64,000 bases of DNA from NCBI GenBank assembly GCA_934481355.1, contig CAKSPH010000002.1, positions 1-64,000 of the forward strand, written 5' to 3'. The notes beneath the pieces were generated by a model. It was not told where the DNA came from. It ran no database searches and worked only from the letters and a program-made list of their open reading frames with translations. Source of the DNA: an uncultured Oscillospiraceae bacterium (GTDB lineage Bacteria; Bacillota; Clostridia; Oscillospirales; Ruminococcaceae). The position numbers and the translations under genes were made by a program. Numbering within the stretch: the stretch's first letter is position 1; every line of letters starts with the position of its first letter. This document shows positions 52,149 to 59,664 of this stretch, piece by piece.

Positions 52149-52166
52149 GGAAACTCTAAAAAACGG
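52149..52166. repeat. MITE-like repeat, left end only
   Basis: GGAAACTCTAAAAAACGG directly follows the ATAA containing the LysR stop codon. A degenerate trace of the subfamily interior (AAAATGG...GCGCACC) continues to about 52189; the right end is absent. Confidence 0.55.
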
Positions 52167-52268
52167 TACAAAAATGGTCAGTGCGCACCATCCCCGCTCA
52201 CATGAGTTTTTCAGAAGCGCCATCAGGAAAAAGAATCCCCATGGCATCAGATTCCATGTGGGATCAGA

Positions 52269-52757
52269 TCACATGGGTGAAATGATTATAGTCTTTCTTC
52301 CGCGTCTGGAAGCCAGGTCAACGGTCTGCTTTGTTCCTCCGGGCTTTCCATCGAACACGGCAACAAGCACATCGCACAGATCCACAAGGGCGGTATTGCG
52401 CTTCCTCATGCAGTCGGCGGTGTAGCTTTCGGACAGGCACATCACCTTGTCGCACCTGGATAAGATCTCACGATAGCGGCGCTGATCCACGGGCGTCCAC
52501 CTGCTCTCCTGACCGCGGCATGGAACAACCGCAGTCAGCCTGACCTCCGGGTGAGCGCCGCGCAGCTCCAGAACTGCCTCGGCACACCAGATGTCCACGC
52601 CAAGCGCCATTCCGCTGTAAAACTCAGTCGCCCCGTTTTCATAGAGCTTTTCTATCTGCTTTGAAATACGGCATTTCAGGTCAGCGCACATAGGGTCGTC
52701 CTCGCTGAAAAAAGGAAGCTTCTGTGGGCGGTAGCCTGTAAACGATACTCTGTACAT
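52269..52757 (-). CDS. SLOG-family (DUF1273/YpsA-like) protein
   Basis: A 162-aa Rossmann-like protein. SFTGYRPQKLPFF at the start, FYSGMALGVDIWCAE in the middle, VDLCDVLVAVFDGKPGGT near the end. These are the features of the DUF1273/YspA branch of the SLOG superfamily, thought to bind nucleotide-derived ligands. The role is unknown; some relatives are linked to stress or cell-division control. Ribosome binding site GGAGGGG-like upstream. Confidence 0.85.
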   Translation of the reverse strand: MYRVSFTGYRPQKLPFFSEDDPMCADLKCRISKQIEKLYENGATEFYSGMALGVDIWCAEAVLELRGAHPEVRLTAVVPCRGQESRWTPVDQRRYREILSRCDKVMCLSESYTADCMRKRNTALVDLCDVLVAVFDGKPGGTKQTVDLASRRGRKTIIISPM

Positions 52758-52858
52758 ATTTTCACCCCTCCGTGAATGTTATCTATATTGTACCATATTC
52801 AATGCCAAATGTCAAGCATAAATTTTCACTTTTTTTGTTTTACTGAACGCGCACTTAA

Positions 52859-52938
52859 GGAAACCTTTAAAACCCGGTTTGAAGAAGCAAGCGGTGCGCT
52901 TACACATTTTCACTCAAACAAGTTTTTTAGATGTGACC
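52859..52938. repeat. MITE-like repeat, subfamily A, short copy (80 bp)
   Basis: Begins GGAAACCTTTAAAACCCGG and ends ACTCAAACAAGTTTTTTAGATGTGACC, with the interior largely deleted. The left flank is TTAA and the right is ATAA, as in the copy at 18841. Confidence 0.75.
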
Positions 52939-52940
52939 AT

Positions 52941-52986
52941 AATAAAAAAAAAGCCCACCACTATTGCGGTGAGCCTTTTTTATTAT
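52941..52986 (-). terminator. Terminator of the small surface protein gene
   Basis: A hairpin with CCCACC and GGTGAG in the stem is flanked by an A run on the left and a T run on the right, so it can terminate transcription in both directions. It lies 10 bp past the surface protein stop. Confidence 0.8.
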
Positions 52987-52995
52987 GGAATCAAA

Positions 52996-53349
52996 TTACT
53001 TTCTGGACTTCTTAGCGATGAGCATTACGCCGCCAGCTACAACAGCAGCGCCAACAGCGCCAGCTACGCCGGCAACACCAGTGTCAGGAGAGCCCTTGCC
53101 GTCCTCAGCAGGAGCAACTACCTCAACAGTGGTCTCCTCAACGGTCTCAGCGTCAGCGGTAGCAGTCTCGGCAGTAGCAGCGTCAGCAGTAGCAGCCTCG
53201 GCAGTTGCAACAACAGCCTCAGCGGTTGAATCAGCAGAAATAGCTACAACCTCGCCGGTAACCTCAGCGGTCTCAGCAGAAGCAGCTACAGCAGTGGCAG
53301 CCATTGCAGCAACAACAGCAGCGGTAACAACAATCTTAGAAATCTTCAT
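52996..53349 (-). CDS. Small secreted, wall-anchored Ala/Thr/Glu-rich protein
   Basis: A 117-aa protein. Signal peptide about 1-26 (KISKIVVTAAVVAAMAATAVAASA). The mature part is a low-complexity Ala/Thr/Glu/Val tract. SPDTG at about 87-91, then a hydrophobic helix and KKSRK form a sortase sorting signal (LPxTG variant). Mature size is only about 60 residues, so it may act as a spacer or carrier for modification; function unknown. It has its own promoter and terminator. Confidence 0.8.
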   Translation of the reverse strand: MKISKIVVTAAVVAAMAATAVAASAETAEVTGEVVAISADSTAEAVVATAEAATADAATAETATADAETVEETTVEVVAPAEDGKGSPDTGVAGVAGAVGAAVVAGGVMLIAKKSRK

Positions 53350-53413
53350 GATAAGTACCTCTTTTGTTCAAATATTTATCGGTTTTTCACCGATATTTCT
53401 TTTTACGGTTTGT

Positions 53414-53442
53414 ATTTTATCACTTTTTTTCGAGATTGTCAA
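53414..53442 (-). promoter_or_regulatory. Promoter of the small surface protein gene
   Basis: Minus strand: TTGACA (53442-53437), 17-bp spacer, TAAAAT (53419-53414). A hairpin TATCGG...CCGATA lies in the leader (about 53387-53404). Confidence 0.7.
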
Positions 53443-53449
53443 GCATTTT

Positions 53450-53721
53450 ATCCAAAAAACAAATGTGTAAATTATACAAAACTCATAAACTTTCGGCTTG
53501 CTTTTTTCATGCCCAAAAGTTGAAAACTCCAAAAACTCCCAAAAGCAGAATAGCAGCGGCACACAATCACAGCCGCAGCGACTATTCCGTGAATGTGCCG
53601 CCTGTCGCCACCGGGACTCCGGCTCCCGACACATCCTGACCGTGATTTTCTGCGCCGCCCTTCCGGCCGGGAATCCCATCGCGAACACCGGAATACCAGG
53701 AAACGCCAGATAAATCAGCAC
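53450..53721. other. Intergenic region without recognised gene
   Basis: Between the surface-protein promoter and the DUF4867 terminator. The ORFs present are short, have no ribosome binding site and show no family features. I see nothing further here. Confidence 0.4.
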
Positions 53722-53757
53722 AAAAATATCCCGGCGCCGCTTGTCAAACGGCGCCGG
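53722..53757 (-). terminator. Terminator of the DUF4867 gene
   Basis: CCGGCGCCG pairs perfectly with CGGCGCCGG around a 9-base loop, followed on the minus strand by GATATTTTTG. Confidence 0.85.
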
Positions 53758-53786
53758 TGCGATGTCTCTTTGGGTCGGCTGGCTTG

Positions 53787-54425
53787 TCAGTCGATATCAG
53801 CCGCAATGTCGATGTTTTCACCTGTAAGTCCTATGTAAGCCCCATCGCCTGCCTCGCTGGCGTCCTTATGCGCAAGAAGCCACTTGTTGCAGGCCCTGAG
53901 CCATTTGTCCTCGTCGTTCTTTGCCGTGATATTCGGCAAAGCGCCGTTTGTTCCCTTCGGGAGCGCGATAACTACCTTAAAGCCGTCACCCTTCTTCGCA
54001 CTGCACGGAGCATAGTGGAGGGTAGTCCCGTAAACCTCTACCACCTGACCTGCGCTTGCCCTGAAAGCCTTTACCTTTGAAGTGTCAAGCTTGCCGTCTG
54101 CGATATCGTCAGCCTTTGCAACAAGCAGAATGAAGTCGCGCAGACCGATGTTGAGCTCGCTGTCGCGGTGGTATTCGAGGCAGTTCAGTTTTGTGTTGTG
54201 GCCGTTGCACCAGCCGAGCTGTATGGGCATTCCGCCGTATGCGTTGTTCTGCAGCATTCCGAAAACTGCCGTGCTCTCAAGAGATGCCTCGCTCATAACG
54301 TACTCAACGCCGTCCGGAAGCGGAGTTGTTTCGTCGAGCGCCTTTAAAAGACATGAGGTGTCATATCCCCCGAGTACCTTTCCATAGGGGGCAAATTCCT
54401 TGTCAAGAACTGAATAGATCTTCAT
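53787..54425 (-). CDS. DUF4867 family protein
   Basis: A 212-aa protein starting KIYSVLDKEFAPYGKVLGGYD, with IQLGWCNGHNTKLNCLEYHRDSEL in the centre (cupin-like HN...EYH metal-site pattern) and LHYAPC after it. It matches the DUF4867 family, often near sugar-isomer or carbohydrate genes; a cupin-type sugar-binding or isomerase role is inferred only. The start at 54425 has GAAAGGA. Its -35 box lies two bases from a MITE-like element. Confidence 0.8.
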   Translation of the reverse strand: MKIYSVLDKEFAPYGKVLGGYDTSCLLKALDETTPLPDGVEYVMSEASLESTAVFGMLQNNAYGGMPIQLGWCNGHNTKLNCLEYHRDSELNIGLRDFILLVAKADDIADGKLDTSKVKAFRASAGQVVEVYGTTLHYAPCSAKKGDGFKVVIALPKGTNGALPNITAKNDEDKWLRACNKWLLAHKDASEAGDGAYIGLTGENIDIAADID

Positions 54426-54463
54426 TTTATAGCGTCCTTTCGTAACTTGATTTGCTATATTAG

Positions 54464-54492
54464 ATGATACCACAAATCCGGCATTTTGTCAA
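54464..54492 (-). promoter_or_regulatory. Promoter of the DUF4867 gene
   Basis: Minus strand: TTGACA (54492-54487), 17-bp spacer, TATCAT at about 54469-54464. A MITE-like repeat begins at 54495, just upstream of the -35 box. Confidence 0.65.
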
Positions 54493-54494
54493 CA

Positions 54495-54618
54495 GGGAAC
54501 CTCTAAAAACCGGTTTGAAAAAAGAAGACGGGCATAGTGCGCCGAATGCTAGGAGGTTTAAAGAAGCAGGCGGTATGCTATATACATTTTCACTCAAACA
54601 AGGTTTTTAGAGGTGACC
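54495..54618. repeat. MITE-like repeat, subfamily A, full copy (124 bp)
   Basis: Begins GGGAACCTCTAAAAACCGG and ends AACAAGGTTTTTAGAGGTGACC. Oriented opposite to the copy at 18841. No clear target duplication. It fills the divergent promoter region between the DUF4867 and LuxR-type genes. Confidence 0.8.
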
Positions 54619-54639
54619 ATTTCTTCTTCGGCATGACAT

Positions 54640-54668
54640 TTGACACATTAACCGAAAAATGATATAAT
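54640..54668 (+). promoter_or_regulatory. Upstream promoter (P1) of the LuxR-type regulator gene
   Basis: TTGACA (54640-54645), 17-bp spacer, TATAAT (54663-54668); full consensus. The shared operator at 54686-54709 begins 18 bp after its -10 box. Confidence 0.7.
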
Positions 54669-54685
54669 CAGTCAGGGAAGGGAAA

Positions 54686-54732
54686 AACTCACCCTAAAAG
54701 GTGATGACAGAAAAGCGGAGTCATGGTACAAT
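54686..54732 (+). promoter_or_regulatory. Operator plus second promoter (P2) of the LuxR-type regulator gene
   Basis: The palindrome TCACC-N6-GGTGA (54689-54704) runs into a -35-like ATGACA (54704-54709), with a 17-bp spacer and TACAAT (54727-54732). The same 24-bp block, with one change, precedes the lipoprotein gene at 57113. The regulator encoded here is the likely binding protein. Confidence 0.65.
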
Positions 54733-54750
54733 AATTAACGAGGTGAAATA

Positions 54751-57102
54751 ATGGGAGAGTATGTCAGACCGGCGGCCGCATTCAGAAAGCTGGACGCAGC
54801 CAGGCTCCTGAAACAGGGAGTTTACATCTACGGAAGCTCCGGCTTCGGAAAAACCGAGCTTATAAAACAGTACCTGAAAAATCAGAAGTACATATATATA
54901 CCCTGCACGCAGGACAACTGTGACCTTTCAGTGATCCCGGAGAACTGCACGGACGCCGTTGTGATTGATAACGTTAACGCCATTCAGAGCACCGAGCTCA
55001 GGGGCGATATCATTTCGCTGTTTTCCAGGCTTCACTGCTGGATAATCGTTTCCGGCAGAAGCAGAATGCCGAGCTGGCTTTTCGATACATTCATCAGGCG
55101 CAGCATGATGCTGATAACTGAAGAGGACATAGCCCTGACGCGCAGCGATATCGACAAATATATGCGCTCATCCGGACTTATCCTGAGCGAAAAGGAGCTC
55201 AGCTATCTGTACAAGTGCAGCTATGGAAACCTCATCGGCGTCAAATACACTGAGCAGTGTATGCTCTCAGGCGCCGCCCTTGACGAAGAGCTTTATCAGA
55301 AAAACATAGTCATCGTCATGAGATACTTCGAAGAAACGATCGTTGGCGCCCTGAATACAGAGGTCACGGAAATGCTGCTTAAAGTCAGCATTCCGGACGA
55401 TTTCACGCAGCAGCTCGCGGTTATGCTCACCGGAAACACCGGGATATCCCGCGTTATTGAGCTGGCGATGGACTCCGGCAATTTTATGACGAAATCCGGC
55501 GACGTGTATACTATCCGTGCGGAATTCCTCGGCACGCTGCGCAACAAGGCGCTGAAGGAATACCCGCTCGAGGAAATAAAGCAGTACGCGCTTCTTGCGG
55601 GCGCTTACTACGAATCCAACAACGAGGACAACAAGGCGCTGGAGCTTTACGCGAGATACGGAAGCTCCAGCCGGATAAAGGAGCTGCTGCTGCGTAATTC
55701 CCGCAAGAACGCCGAATCCGGCTATTACATCGAGATGAAAAAGTACTACCTCATGCTTTCGGAGAATGATATCGCAAGCTCTGTGTATCTGATGTCGGCA
55801 ATGTCGCTTTTGTACTCGATGATGATGGATTTTGAAAAGAGCGAATACTGGTATGAACGTCTGGCGCAGTACCGCGACGCGTCCACCGGCGCAAAAAAGC
55901 GGGAGGCGATAGCCCAGATAGCCTATCTCGACATTACACTGCCCGGGCGCGGCAGCAAGAATATCCTGGAAATAATCAGGAGCTGCTATACGCTGCTGAA
56001 AGACCGCTCTATCCCGGTGCCGGAGTTCTCACTTACAAGCAACCTGCCATCGATAATGAACGGAGGAAAGGACTTCTGCGACTGGAGCAGGCGCGATAAG
56101 GAAATAGCCGCATTCGCCGGAAAACTGATATGCAATTTTCTCGGGAAATACGGCGTAGGTCTGGTGAACGCCGCCCTCGCCGAAAGCTATTTCGAAAAAG
56201 GCGGCGATCCATACGAGATCCTTGCGATGTCCACATCGGCAAAGCTGGAAGCGGAAGCAGGCGGCAAACTGGAGCTCCGCTTTGCCGCAACCGCCGTAAT
56301 GATAAGGCAGCACCTGATCCTTGGCAATCCGGACGCCGCCAGGGATCTGCTGAACTCCTTCGAGCGCACGGTAAAGGCCGAGAAAATGCGGAAGCTCCAG
56401 CCGTCAATAGACGCCATGCGCTGCCGTATCGCGCTCATGGACGGCGAAGCAGGCATAGTTGAAAAGTGGCTCAGCGGTGCGCCGGATGAAAACGAAGGGT
56501 TCATTGCATTGGACCGCTACCAGTATCTCACCAAAATACGCTGCTATATCCGTTACGAAGAGCTGGCAAAGGCATATTCACTGATAACCTCCATGAAACT
56601 CTACGCTGAGAAATGCGACCGCAAGTTCATATCCATGGAGGTCTCGCTTCTGGAGGCGATAGTAAAATTCCGCCGCGACGCCGACTGGAAAGAGGAATTC
56701 ATAAAAACTCTGGCGCGGATATGCGAGTACGATTTTGTCCCGATAATTTCCCGGGAGGGCGCGGCATTATTCCCGCTTCTTAAAGAGTGCCGCAGCGAGT
56801 GCGCCGCCGACAGGCGAATCAATGCAAAGTGGTTTGAAAAGGTGCTCACCGAGACCGGAAGAGTCGCGCGCAGATACCCTCTGTACCTCAAAACGGACGC
56901 AATAAGCGCGGCTGAAATATCGCCCATTGATATCCGCATACTGTCCTGCCTTGCGGACGGACTGTCGGTCCAGAAAACCTCGGAGTTGCTCGGTATAAAG
57001 TTTGAAACGCTGAGGTCAAGGATAAAAGAGCTGTACCGGAAACTCAATGTGAAAAACAAGACAGAGGCAGTCATTATGGCGCGCGAAATGAAGCTTATCT
57101 GA
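54751..57102 (+). CDS. MalT-like ATPase regulator with LuxR helix-turn-helix
   Basis: A 783-aa regulator of the large ATP-binding LuxR (LAL/STAND) type. Walker A GSSGFGKTE (about 27-35), a Walker-B-like DAVVIDNVNAIQ near residue 70, tetratricopeptide-like helical repeats across 270-690, and a C-terminal LuxR helix-turn-helix: LSCLADGLSVQKTSELLG, then TLRSRIKELYRKLNVKNK. Such proteins are activated by a small ligand with ATP. Two promoters and an operator shared with the next gene suggest autoregulation and control of the lipoprotein. Ribosome binding site CGAGGTG. Confidence 0.9.
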   Translation: MGEYVRPAAAFRKLDAARLLKQGVYIYGSSGFGKTELIKQYLKNQKYIYIPCTQDNCDLSVIPENCTDAVVIDNVNAIQSTELRGDIISLFSRLHCWIIVSGRSRMPSWLFDTFIRRSMMLITEEDIALTRSDIDKYMRSSGLILSEKELSYLYKCSYGNLIGVKYTEQCMLSGAALDEELYQKNIVIVMRYFEETIVGALNTEVTEMLLKVSIPDDFTQQLAVMLTGNTGISRVIELAMDSGNFMTKSGDVYTIRAEFLGTLRNKALKEYPLEEIKQYALLAGAYYESNNEDNKALELYARYGSSSRIKELLLRNSRKNAESGYYIEMKKYYLMLSENDIASSVYLMSAMSLLYSMMMDFEKSEYWYERLAQYRDASTGAKKREAIAQIAYLDITLPGRGSKNILEIIRSCYTLLKDRSIPVPEFSLTSNLPSIMNGGKDFCDWSRRDKEIAAFAGKLICNFLGKYGVGLVNAALAESYFEKGGDPYEILAMSTSAKLEAEAGGKLELRFAATAVMIRQHLILGNPDAARDLLNSFERTVKAEKMRKLQPSIDAMRCRIALMDGEAGIVEKWLSGAPDENEGFIALDRYQYLTKIRCYIRYEELAKAYSLITSMKLYAEKCDRKFISMEVSLLEAIVKFRRDADWKEEFIKTLARICEYDFVPIISREGAALFPLLKECRSECAADRRINAKWFEKVLTETGRVARRYPLYLKTDAISAAEISPIDIRILSCLADGLSVQKTSELLGIKFETLRSRIKELYRKLNVKNKTEAVIMAREMKLI

Positions 57103-57112
57103 CGAATAAAGC

Positions 57113-57159
57113 AACTCACCCAAAAAGGTGATGACAATTCTCCCGAAAAGTGCTAAAAT
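57113..57159 (+). promoter_or_regulatory. Operator and promoter of the lipoprotein gene
   Basis: TCACC (57116-57120), six bases, GGTGA (57127-57131), overlapping -35-like ATGACA (57131-57136); a 17-bp spacer and TAAAAT (57154-57159) follow. 23 of 24 operator bases match 54686-54709. The position over the -35 box is that of a class II activator site. Confidence 0.65.
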
Positions 57160-57208
57160 CTATTTCAGCCGGCTGGTTTAGGTTTAAATATTTGAAGGAG
57201 AAGATTTT

Positions 57209-57682
57209 ATGAAGAAGATCATCGCAATCGTACTCATGGCAGCAGCCATGATATGCTGCACCGCCTGCGGTCTTGACATGAGCAAGGTCAAGGGAGAATG
57301 GACGCTTTCATCTGTCGGCGGGAAATCCGTTGAACAGATAGCCGAGGAACAGGGAGTCCTGCCGGTTCAGGTGTCAATGAACGGCACTTTGTCCGACGAT
57401 TCCTTTACTATGGCAAACGCGGTGAATACCGTCAGCTACAAGATCCAGGTAAAGAGCAACGGATTTGAGTGCCTTGACGACTCCAACGCCATTGCTTTCA
57501 GCGTTACATACGATAAGGACAGCGACACTCTCAGCTTTGCAATGGACTCCGGCTCAGGGGCTGTCACCTACGTTATGAAGCGCGGCACCGCAGACCTCAC
57601 TATCCCGGAGGATATCGGCTCCACTGCTGAATCCGGCGGCGAATATTCCGCTGAGGAATACTACACCGGCGAGGCTGAATAA
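57209..57682 (+). CDS. Small secreted lipoprotein
   Basis: A 157-aa protein. Signal peptide KKIIAIVLMAAAMICCTAC with the lipid-modified Cys at about 20 (lipobox variant CTAC). The mature part is one beta-rich domain (VKGEWTLSSVGGKS...FSVTYDKDSDTLSF) resembling small calycin/META-like clostridial lipoproteins, followed by an acidic Glu/Tyr tail. Extracytoplasmic, membrane-anchored. Regulated, by inference, by the upstream LuxR-type protein. Ribosome binding site GAAGGAG. Confidence 0.85.
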   Translation: MKKIIAIVLMAAAMICCTACGLDMSKVKGEWTLSSVGGKSVEQIAEEQGVLPVQVSMNGTLSDDSFTMANAVNTVSYKIQVKSNGFECLDDSNAIAFSVTYDKDSDTLSFAMDSGSGAVTYVMKRGTADLTIPEDIGSTAESGGEYSAEEYYTGEAE

Positions 57683-57719
57683 GTACAATCCCGCTTTATG
57701 ATAGCTCTGTTCAATCATT

Positions 57720-57756
57720 TGCAAAACCGCTGTATCGTTGGATACAGCGGTTTTGC
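57720..57756 (+). terminator. 16-bp terminator after the lipoprotein gene
   Basis: GCAAAACCGCTGTATC pairs perfectly with GATACAGCGGTTTTGC around GTTG. The T run is within the lower stem. Confidence 0.8.
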
Positions 57757-57760
57757 ATCT

Positions 57761-57986
57761 GATAACCTCTAAAAACCTACTTCACGGCAGATTTCCATGG
57801 CTTACCAGAAAAAATCGTTTCGCTCCTTATTCCAAGAAACGTCGCTTCGCTCCTTATTCATCATCTGCTCCGTGGTCATATCTTGAAACACACAGTAAAC
57901 GCATTATCCGCCTGCGGCAGAAAACGCTGCGGCTGATACTAATTCCAGAACCACATCTGCTCGTATCCCGGTTTTTAGAGGTTACC
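57761..57986. repeat. MITE-like repeat, subfamily B, long copy (226 bp)
   Basis: In reverse orientation the ends match 32815-32976: CGGGATACGAGCAGAT on one side and GAAATCTGCCGTGAAG on the other, inside GGTTTTTAGAGGTTACC-type termini. It has a longer interior that includes two tandem CGAARCGWYG/TTATTC repeats around 57820-57860. No clear target duplication. Confidence 0.75.
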
Positions 57987-58059
57987 AATACTTTTTCTTG
58001 CTTTGTCCAATATCTATTGCAGCACTATGATAAATCTGATTTCCCCATCTACTCTCCAT

Positions 58060-58088
58060 TTGACTTTTTTGCCAAAAAGGTGTATAGT
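58060..58088 (+). promoter_or_regulatory. Promoter of trkA
   Basis: TTGACT (58060-58065), 17-bp spacer, TATAGT (58083-58088). The predicted start of transcription (about 58095) coincides with the left edge of a MITE-like element. Confidence 0.6.
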
Positions 58089-58095
58089 ATATTAT

Positions 58096-58254
58096 GGGAA
58101 TCTTTAAAAAACGGTTTGAAAAGGAAAAACGGGTAGGGTGCGCCGAATGCGAAGAAAGCCGACGAAGTAAGGCTGTATGCCTTACGAGGAGGTTTTCTGA
58201 AGCAGTCGGTGTGCTATACACATTTTCACTCAAACAAGGTTTTTAGAGGTGACC
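58096..58254. repeat. MITE-like repeat, subfamily A, full copy (159 bp) with target duplication
   Basis: Begins GGGAATCTTTAAAAAACGG and ends CAAGGTTTTTAGAGGTGACC; the same length as the copy at 18841, opposite orientation. Flanked by TTAT on both sides (58092-58095 and 58255-58258). It occupies almost the entire trkA leader. Confidence 0.85.
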
Positions 58255-58297
58255 TTATGTATACATAGAACCTCTTTCAGAAAAAAGGAGAATAGCA

Positions 58298-59653
58298 TTG
58301 AATATAATTATAGTAGGCTGCGGCAAGGTCGGGCAGGCGCTCGCCGAGCAGCTCAACGACGAGGGAAACAACATAACCGTCATAGATACCGTCCCGGAAA
58401 AGGTCAACGACGTATCCAGCCGCTACGACGTAATGGGAGTAGTCGGCAACGGAGCCACACACCTTATCCAGCAGGAGGCAGGGATAGACCACGCCGACCT
58501 GCTGATAGCCGTTACGGGCTCCGATGAGCTGAATCTGCTCTGCTGCGTTATAGCGAAGAAAGCCGGAAACTGCCATACCATCGCCCGCGTCAGAAGCCCG
58601 CAGTACTCCACCGAAGCGGCATTCCTGAAGGACGAGCTGGGGCTCGCCATGGTAATAAACCCCGAGCAGGAGGCCGCCCGCGAAATAGCCCGGATACTGC
58701 GCTTCCCGTCCGCGATGAAGATAGACACATTCGGCAGGGGCAGGGTCGAGCTGCTGAAATTCCGCGTGCCGGAAAACAGCCCGCTTGTAGGCTGCGCGGT
58801 CAAGGATATAGTTGCAAAGCTCCACTGCGACGTACTGGTCTGCACGGTAGAACGCGGCGATGACGCCTACATACCCAAGGGCGATTTCGTCTTTGAGGAA
58901 AAGGACGTCATCTCCATCGTTGCGGCGCCGCGCAAAGCGGCGGAATTTTTCCGGAAAATACGCTACAAGATGAACTCCGTCAAGGACGTAATGATAATAG
59001 GCGGCGGCGAGATAGGCCACTACCTCTGCGAACAGCTCATCCGCTCCGGAATGTCCGTCAAGATAATCGAAAAGGACCCCAGGCGCTGCGAAGAGCTCTG
59101 CGCCATGCTGGACGGAGTGACAATCATAAACGGCGACGCCAGCGACCAGAATATCCTGCTTGAATCCGGACTGGAACACACCGAGGCATTCGTCGCCCTG
59201 ACAAACCTCGACGAGGAAAATATCCTGCTCTCGCTCTTCGCAAAGAGCGCCAGCCACTGCAAACTTGTCACCAAGATAAACCGTATCGAATTCGACAACG
59301 TGATAAATCAGCTCGACCTTGATTCCACCATATATCCGAAAAACGTCACATCGGACAACATCGTGCGCTACGTCCGCGCTATGAGGAGCTCCATCGGCAG
59401 CAACATGGAGACCCTCTACAACATCATCAAGGGTAAGGCGGAGGCCGCGGAGTTCATCATCAAGGAGCAGTCCGCGGTGCTGGATACCCCGCTGATGGAG
59501 CTGAAGCTCAAGCCAAACGTGCTTATCGCCGCGATACTCCGCGACAAAAAGGTAATGATCCCCAGAGGTCATGACACCCTCCGGATAAACGACGCGGTAA
59601 TAGTCGTATCCAGCCGCCTGGCTCTTCACGATATAACCGATATAATCAACTGA
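58298..59653 (+). CDS. trkA: Trk potassium uptake regulatory subunit
   Basis: A 451-aa peripheral protein with two TrkA-N/TrkA-C units. NAD-binding loops GCGKVGQALAEQL near residue 7 and GGGEIGHYLCEQL near residue 233; each is followed by a RCK_C domain. It gates the TrkH channel in response to nucleotide. TTG start with AAAAAAGGAG. It is 11 bp upstream of trkH. The 5' leader is mostly a MITE-like repeat. Confidence 0.95.
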   Translation: MNIIIVGCGKVGQALAEQLNDEGNNITVIDTVPEKVNDVSSRYDVMGVVGNGATHLIQQEAGIDHADLLIAVTGSDELNLLCCVIAKKAGNCHTIARVRSPQYSTEAAFLKDELGLAMVINPEQEAAREIARILRFPSAMKIDTFGRGRVELLKFRVPENSPLVGCAVKDIVAKLHCDVLVCTVERGDDAYIPKGDFVFEEKDVISIVAAPRKAAEFFRKIRYKMNSVKDVMIIGGGEIGHYLCEQLIRSGMSVKIIEKDPRRCEELCAMLDGVTIINGDASDQNILLESGLEHTEAFVALTNLDEENILLSLFAKSASHCKLVTKINRIEFDNVINQLDLDSTIYPKNVTSDNIVRYVRAMRSSIGSNMETLYNIIKGKAEAAEFIIKEQSAVLDTPLMELKLKPNVLIAAILRDKKVMIPRGHDTLRINDAVIVVSSRLALHDITDIIN

Positions 59654-59664
59654 CGGAGCGCGCT

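Noticed and set aside
58277..59629. 450-codon minus-strand ORF over trkA
   Set aside because: Mirror ORF of a clear TrkA protein; composition explained by codon bias.
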